Below are positions 5,682 to 9,350 of a DNA stretch of 9,350 bases, piece by piece (positions within the stretch are counted from its first letter, which is position 1; every line of letters begins with the position of its first letter). Position numbers and translations under genes: made by a program. Below the pieces are notes generated by a model, which searched no databases, was not told where the DNA came from, and saw only the letters and a list, made by a program, of their open reading frames with translations. Source of the stretch: DATJQF01 sp035505995 (GTDB lineage Bacteria > Bacteroidota > Bacteroidia > Bacteroidales > FEN-979); contig DATJQF010000060.1 in the NCBI GenBank assembly GCA_035505995.1, forward strand, positions 1 to 9,350. The letters are read 5' to 3'.

Positions 5682-7016
5682 ATGACCTACGAAGAAAGAC
5701 TTCAAAACGTCACCATCCTCGGCGCGGCCGGCAAAATGGGGAGCGGCATCCTGCTGCTCACGGCGCTCGAGATGGCCGACCTCAGCCTCAGGCCGGAGAA
5801 CCGGAAAAAATCCTTCGCGCTGAATGCCATGGATGTTTCCCAGGAAGCCCTTGCCGGCGTGATGAAATACCTGAAAGCCCAGGTGGTGAAAGCGGCGGAG
5901 AAAAAAACCGTATCCCTCCGGAGCTTCTATGCCGACCGTCCCGACCTGATCGAGAACTACGACATCGTCGACCAGTACGTGACCGACGTGCTCAGCCTGG
6001 TGCGCCCTTGCACGAGACTGGAATGCGCCTTTGAATCCACGATGGTTTTCGAGGCGATCAAGGAAGACCCGGCGCTGAAAGTGAAGATCCTGTCCACGAT
6101 CCGGGAAAAGAATCCGAATACCCCATGGTTCTTCACCAATACCTCCTCGATCCCCATCACCGAGCTGGACGAAAAAGCCGGACTGGAGGGACGGATCATC
6201 GGGTTCCATTTTTACAATCCCCCGGCCATCCAGAAGCTGGTGGAGGTGATCAAGTCGAAACACACCCTGCCGGAAGTGGAGGCGTTCGCGTTGCAGTATG
6301 CCAAGAGCCTCCGCAAGGTGGTGGTACCGGCCAACGACTTTGCCGGGTTCATCGGCAACGGGCATTTCATGCGGGATATCCTGTATGCAGCCGGTGAAGT
6401 GGATAAGCTGAAGGAGAAGATGACCTACACGGAGGCGGTCTATACGATCAACCACATCAGCCAGGACTGGCTCATCCGCCCGATGGGGATCTTCCAGCTC
6501 ATCGATTATGTAGGGATCGATGTATGCAGCTATATCATGTCGGTGATGAACCCGTACCTGAAAAACGAGGACCTTCACAGCCCGCTCCTGGATAAAATGC
6601 TTGCCCTGAATATTTATGGCGGCCAGTTTTCCGACGGTTCCCAGAAGGACGGGTTCCTGAAGTATGAAAAAAGCCGGCCGGTGGCGGTTTTTGACCTGGA
6701 TTCCAAAACGTACAAGCCCATGGCTGATCTCCAGAAAAGCGTCCAGGAGAAACTGGGTGCAGCGCCCGAGATGAAACCCTGGAAATCGGTGGTCGGAGAT
6801 CCCGCCAAGGAAGAGGTCCTGAAGAAATATTTCAGCGGACTGAAAACAATAAATTCAACGGGTGCGGAGTTGGCAAGAAGCTATGCGGCGCGCTCGAAAG
6901 AGATCGGAAAGTTCCTGGTGAGCAGCGGCGTCGCGCTGAGCGATAAGGATGTCAATACCGTGCTCCTGACCGGTTTTTACCATGCCTACGGACCCATCAA
7001 CGATTACCTTGCTTAA
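5682..7016 (+). CDS. 3-hydroxyacyl-CoA dehydrogenase with extended C-terminus
   Basis: Predicted to oxidise 3-hydroxyacyl-CoA to 3-ketoacyl-CoA with NAD, or the reverse. The N-terminal Rossmann motif is GAAGKMGSG (14-22). Catalytic-domain landmarks are TNTSS (152-156, Ser155), GFHFYNPP with His176, LVEV with Glu188, and GFIGN with Asn226. The His-to-Glu spacing of 12 and Glu-to-Asn spacing of 38 equal those of the human enzyme (His158, Glu170, Asn208). The C-terminal 3HCDH helix domain is marked by RPMGIFQLIDYVGID (266-280). At 444 residues it is about 160 longer than single-function HBD-type enzymes (about 280). The excess includes a longer linker around 75-110 and a tail after about residue 320 with no motif recognised; no crotonase domain is fused. 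Asn226 is followed by Gly-His where family members usually have Asn-Arg. It follows the 9-bp array and precedes the thiolase by 12 bases, so those two are surely one operon. Confidence 0.9.
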   Translation: MTYEERLQNVTILGAAGKMGSGILLLTALEMADLSLRPENRKKSFALNAMDVSQEALAGVMKYLKAQVVKAAEKKTVSLRSFYADRPDLIENYDIVDQYVTDVLSLVRPCTRLECAFESTMVFEAIKEDPALKVKILSTIREKNPNTPWFFTNTSSIPITELDEKAGLEGRIIGFHFYNPPAIQKLVEVIKSKHTLPEVEAFALQYAKSLRKVVVPANDFAGFIGNGHFMRDILYAAGEVDKLKEKMTYTEAVYTINHISQDWLIRPMGIFQLIDYVGIDVCSYIMSVMNPYLKNEDLHSPLLDKMLALNIYGGQFSDGSQKDGFLKYEKSRPVAVFDLDSKTYKPMADLQKSVQEKLGAAPEMKPWKSVVGDPAKEEVLKKYFSGLKTINSTGAELARSYAARSKEIGKFLVSSGVALSDKDVNTVLLTGFYHAYGPINDYLA

Positions 7017-7028
7017 ATTCGAAAGACC

Positions 7029-8276
7029 ATGAAAAAGTTAAGACGTAAAGTATATCTGGTAGCCGGTTACAACACCATTTCCATGGGAACCGGCCGGAAG
7101 GAGTTCAATCCCAAGAAAGAGCGTCCCGGGCTGGAAGAATATATCCGCGAGGCGGGCCAGGGTACCCTGAAGATGATCGGGGGAGCCCGGAATGTGGACG
7201 AATGCGTGATCGGGAATTTCATGGCCTCCCGGTTCAACAAGCAGGCCAACCTGGCGGCTTTCTTCCCTTATGTGGATGAGGGGCTGAAAGGAAAGCCGGC
7301 GGTGCGGGTGGAAGGCGCCTGCGGGACAGGCGGACTGGCGCTGATCACCGGCATCCGGAGCGTGCTGGCCGAAACGGCCGAAGTGGTCCTGGTGATCGGG
7401 GTGGAAGTGCAGAATACCGTAAAGGCCATTTATGGGGCCGATATCCTGGCCGGGGCCGGGTGGTTCAAGGAGAGGAAGAACGGGCATGCTTATTTCTTCC
7501 CGGGGCAGTTCAGCGACCGCGCCGGGGTGTATTTCGAAAAATACGGCCGCGACAAGACCCGCCAGGCTTTCGCCCGCTGGTACCGGAATGCCATCGAAAA
7601 TGCCCGGCTGACGCCCACCGCGCAGGAATACCATAACACCACCCAGGACCTGGAGAAGCTGGCCCTGATGGAACCCAACGGGAAATCGTTCGTAGACAAC
7701 CTGAATGTGTTCGACTGCTCAAAAGTCTCCGACGGCGCCTCCGCCATCGCGGTGGTTTCCGAAAAAGGACTGAAGCGGATCAAGATGACCAAAGCCGATG
7801 CCGTGGAGATCGTCGGATGGGCGCAGATCGAAGACAACATCACCGAGCATGCCAAGGACCCGGCCGAACTGGCGACTACCCGCTTCGTCGTGAAGGAAGC
7901 CCTGGAATCCGCCGGGATCACGAAAGACCAGCTGGCTACCGCCGAGATCCACGACTGCTTCACCATAGCCGCCGTGATGGCGATGGAAGCGATCGGCTTT
8001 GCGGAAAAAGGCAAAGGCGCCGATTTCATCCTGGAAGGCAATACCGCGCACAGCGGGAAGATCCCCATCAATACCACCGGGGGACTGATCGGCTGGGGCC
8101 ATCCCACCGGGGCGACCGGCGTGCACCAGGCCGCGACGATCTGGGAACAGTTCACCGGCAAAGCCGGCGCCGCGCAGATCAGCATTCCTCCCGACCGTCC
8201 TTACGGTCTCAGCGTGAACATGGGGGGCGACGACAAAACGCTGGTGGCGATCGTGTACAAGAAGACGGAAGCGTAG
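7029..8276 (+). CDS. SCP2/SCPx-type thiolase (acetyl-CoA acetyltransferase-like)
   Basis: A 415-residue thiolase-fold protein predicted to cleave 3-ketoacyl-CoA with CoA, or to condense acyl-CoA with acetyl-CoA. The nucleophile is probably Cys98 in VEGACGTGGLAL (94-105). The second half carries HDCF (308-311, Cys310) and GHPTGATG (357-364, His358). NMGG at 397-400 stands in the place of the CxGxG motif of classical thiolases; HDCF with this change is characteristic of the SCP2/SCPx branch, in which the second cysteine comes from HDCF. SDGASA (234-239) is another thiolase signature. Archaeal and some bacterial relatives work with a small DUF35 OB-fold partner; none is encoded next to this gene in the window. 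It lies 12 bases after the dehydrogenase, so the two are co-transcribed, and its job is presumably the adjacent step in the same pathway. Substrate chain length is not evident. Complete at both ends. Confidence 0.9.
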   Translation: MKKLRRKVYLVAGYNTISMGTGRKEFNPKKERPGLEEYIREAGQGTLKMIGGARNVDECVIGNFMASRFNKQANLAAFFPYVDEGLKGKPAVRVEGACGTGGLALITGIRSVLAETAEVVLVIGVEVQNTVKAIYGADILAGAGWFKERKNGHAYFFPGQFSDRAGVYFEKYGRDKTRQAFARWYRNAIENARLTPTAQEYHNTTQDLEKLALMEPNGKSFVDNLNVFDCSKVSDGASAIAVVSEKGLKRIKMTKADAVEIVGWAQIEDNITEHAKDPAELATTRFVVKEALESAGITKDQLATAEIHDCFTIAAVMAMEAIGFAEKGKGADFILEGNTAHSGKIPINTTGGLIGWGHPTGATGVHQAATIWEQFTGKAGAAQISIPPDRPYGLSVNMGGDDKTLVAIVYKKTEA

Positions 8277-8362
8277 CGCGATACGGGATCCGGGATCCGC
8301 GTAAATCCGTTGCATCGGCGTTATCCGGGTGCCCTGTAATTTAAGCCAAAAGCAACCAGCCC

Positions 8363-9316
8363 ATGGACAACAGGATTACCGCTCTTTTTGGAATAAAGTA
8401 TCCTGTTATTCAGGCGGGGATGATCTGGGTTTCGGGGTGGAAACTGGCTTCGGCCGTCAGCAATGCCGGCGGACTGGGTTTGCTGGGTTCCGGCTCGATG
8501 TACCCGGACATCCTGGAAGAGCATATCCGGAAATGCAGGCTTGCCACCGACCAGCCTTTCGGGGTGAATGTCCCCCTGATCTATCCCGACGTTGACCAGC
8601 TTTTCAATATCATCATCCGCGAAAAGATAAAAATCGTCTTCACCTCCGCGGGAAATCCCGCAAAATGGACCCCCATGCTGAAAGACCATGGCATCACGGT
8701 CGTGCATGTGATCGCCAACGTGAGGTCGGCCCAAAAATGCGAGGAAGCGGGTGTGGATGCCGTGGTGGCGGAAGGCTTTGAGGCTGGCGGCCACGACGGA
8801 AAGGAAGAAACGACCACCCTGACCCTCATTCCCCTGATCCGAAAGGCGACCTCACTTCCGCTGATGGCAGCCGGGGGGATCGTCTCGGGGAAAGCGATGC
8901 TGGCAGCCATGATCCTGGGAGCGGAGGGGGTGCAGGTGGGCACCCGGTTTGCCGCCTCGGTCGAATCTTCGGCCCATCCTTCCTTCAAGCAGCGGATCCT
9001 GGAAGCCAGGGACGGCGACACCATCCTTACCATGAAGCAGATCATCCCGGTGCGGATCCTGAAGAATAAATTCTTCGACCAGGTCCGGGCCATGGAAGAA
9101 TCCGGAGCGCCGGTGGAGAAGCTGAGGGAGTTGCTGGGCAGAGGGCGGGCCAAAAAAGGGATGTTCGAAGGAAACCTGGAGGAAGGGGAACTTGAGATCG
9201 GGCAGGCATCGGCGCTGGTAGAGGAAATAAAGCCGGCGGCGGAGATCCTGCAGGAGATCATCAGAGAGTTCAGAGTTGCGAAAGAAGAGGCAGGAACTTT
9301 ACCGGATTTTTTTTGA
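8363..9316 (+). CDS. FMN-dependent NPD/FabK-family flavoprotein (nitronate monooxygenase-like or enoyl reductase-like)
   Basis: A 317-residue TIM-barrel flavoprotein of the nitronate monooxygenase/FabK family. Landmarks in order are YPVIQAGM (13-20) at the barrel start, SNAGGLGLLGSG (33-44), GVNVPL (67-72), EAGGHDG (140-146) with His144 at the position of the family's active-site His, the FMN-phosphate loops AAGGI (169-173) and VQVGTRF (190-196), and a C-terminal EEGELEIGQ motif. The family includes nitronate-oxidising enzymes and FabK-type enoyl-ACP reductases; the sequence alone does not decide between them. Its place after a hydratase, a dehydrogenase and a thiolase favours a role on acyl-thioesters, such as reduction of an enoyl thioester, but that is inference. 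It begins 86 bases after the thiolase stop. That gap holds no clear promoter or hairpin terminator, so it is probably the last visible gene of the same unit. Only 34 bases follow its stop, with nothing recognisable. Confidence 0.88.
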   Translation: MDNRITALFGIKYPVIQAGMIWVSGWKLASAVSNAGGLGLLGSGSMYPDILEEHIRKCRLATDQPFGVNVPLIYPDVDQLFNIIIREKIKIVFTSAGNPAKWTPMLKDHGITVVHVIANVRSAQKCEEAGVDAVVAEGFEAGGHDGKEETTTLTLIPLIRKATSLPLMAAGGIVSGKAMLAAMILGAEGVQVGTRFAASVESSAHPSFKQRILEARDGDTILTMKQIIPVRILKNKFFDQVRAMEESGAPVEKLRELLGRGRAKKGMFEGNLEEGELEIGQASALVEEIKPAAEILQEIIREFRVAKEEAGTLPDFF

Positions 9317-9350
9317 ACACTGAGTATACTGATAAAACAGATCATCACCG

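Noticed and set aside
5667..6578. 303-codon minus-strand ORF
   Set aside because: Antisense of the 3-hydroxyacyl-CoA dehydrogenase; rich in His, Arg and Gly as expected for a shadow frame in GC-rich DNA.
8277..8362. GGATCC-containing direct repeat (8285-8299) and a TAATTTAA box (8337-8344) before the flavoprotein gene
   Set aside because: The repeat is too short to form a stable hairpin. The box has two mismatches to TAnnTTTG and its nearest TTG is 24 bases upstream, longer than the usual spacing.

Overview
The window looks like a chromosomal segment of a member of the Bacteroidota, probably an anaerobic, moderately GC-rich Bacteroidales-like lineage. Three things point there. Upstream regions carry the Bacteroidota-type -7 element TAnnTTTG (perfect copies at 2691-2684 on the minus strand and 2793-2800 on the plus strand). 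Genes lack Shine-Dalgarno sequences at the usual distance. Gene content combines a multihaem cytochrome, an exported 1-Cys peroxiredoxin, a long secreted repeat protein and a beta-oxidation-type cluster. The species cannot be named from the sequence alone.

Left part (1-2690, minus strand): a two-gene operon read leftwards. The first gene encodes a polytopic membrane protein resembling GT87/DUF2029 glycosyltransferases. It has no ATG, GTG or TTG where its N-terminus must begin and probably starts at CTG 2661. Its stop overlaps by 4 bases (ATGA) the start of a secreted protein that runs off the left edge. The 465 visible codons of that protein contain a signal peptide and seven full copies, plus part of an eighth, of a repeat of about 56 residues, suggestive of a beta-propeller.

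Middle (2691-4695): a divergent promoter region, then two plus-strand redox genes that probably have separate promoters. The first is an exported Prx6-type 1-Cys peroxiredoxin. The second is a membrane-anchored or periplasmic c-type cytochrome with seven CXXCH sites and one CX4CH site, so potentially eight haems.

Right part (4771-9316, plus strand): enoyl-CoA hydratase, an enlarged 3-hydroxyacyl-CoA dehydrogenase, an SCP2/SCPx-type thiolase and a FabK/nitronate-monooxygenase-type flavoprotein. The first three supply consecutive steps interconverting enoyl-CoA, 3-hydroxyacyl-CoA, 3-ketoacyl-CoA and shorter acyl-CoA. No acyl-CoA dehydrogenase is visible; the flavoprotein may supply a redox step, which is inference. 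Between the hydratase and the dehydrogenase lies a 9-bp tandem array with a 27-bp higher-order period.

No rRNA, tRNA, CRISPR array, transposase or phage gene was seen. The least explained items are the repeat protein coupled to the glycosyltransferase, the non-standard start codon, the 9-bp array, the extra C-terminal domain of the dehydrogenase and the eight-haem cytochrome.
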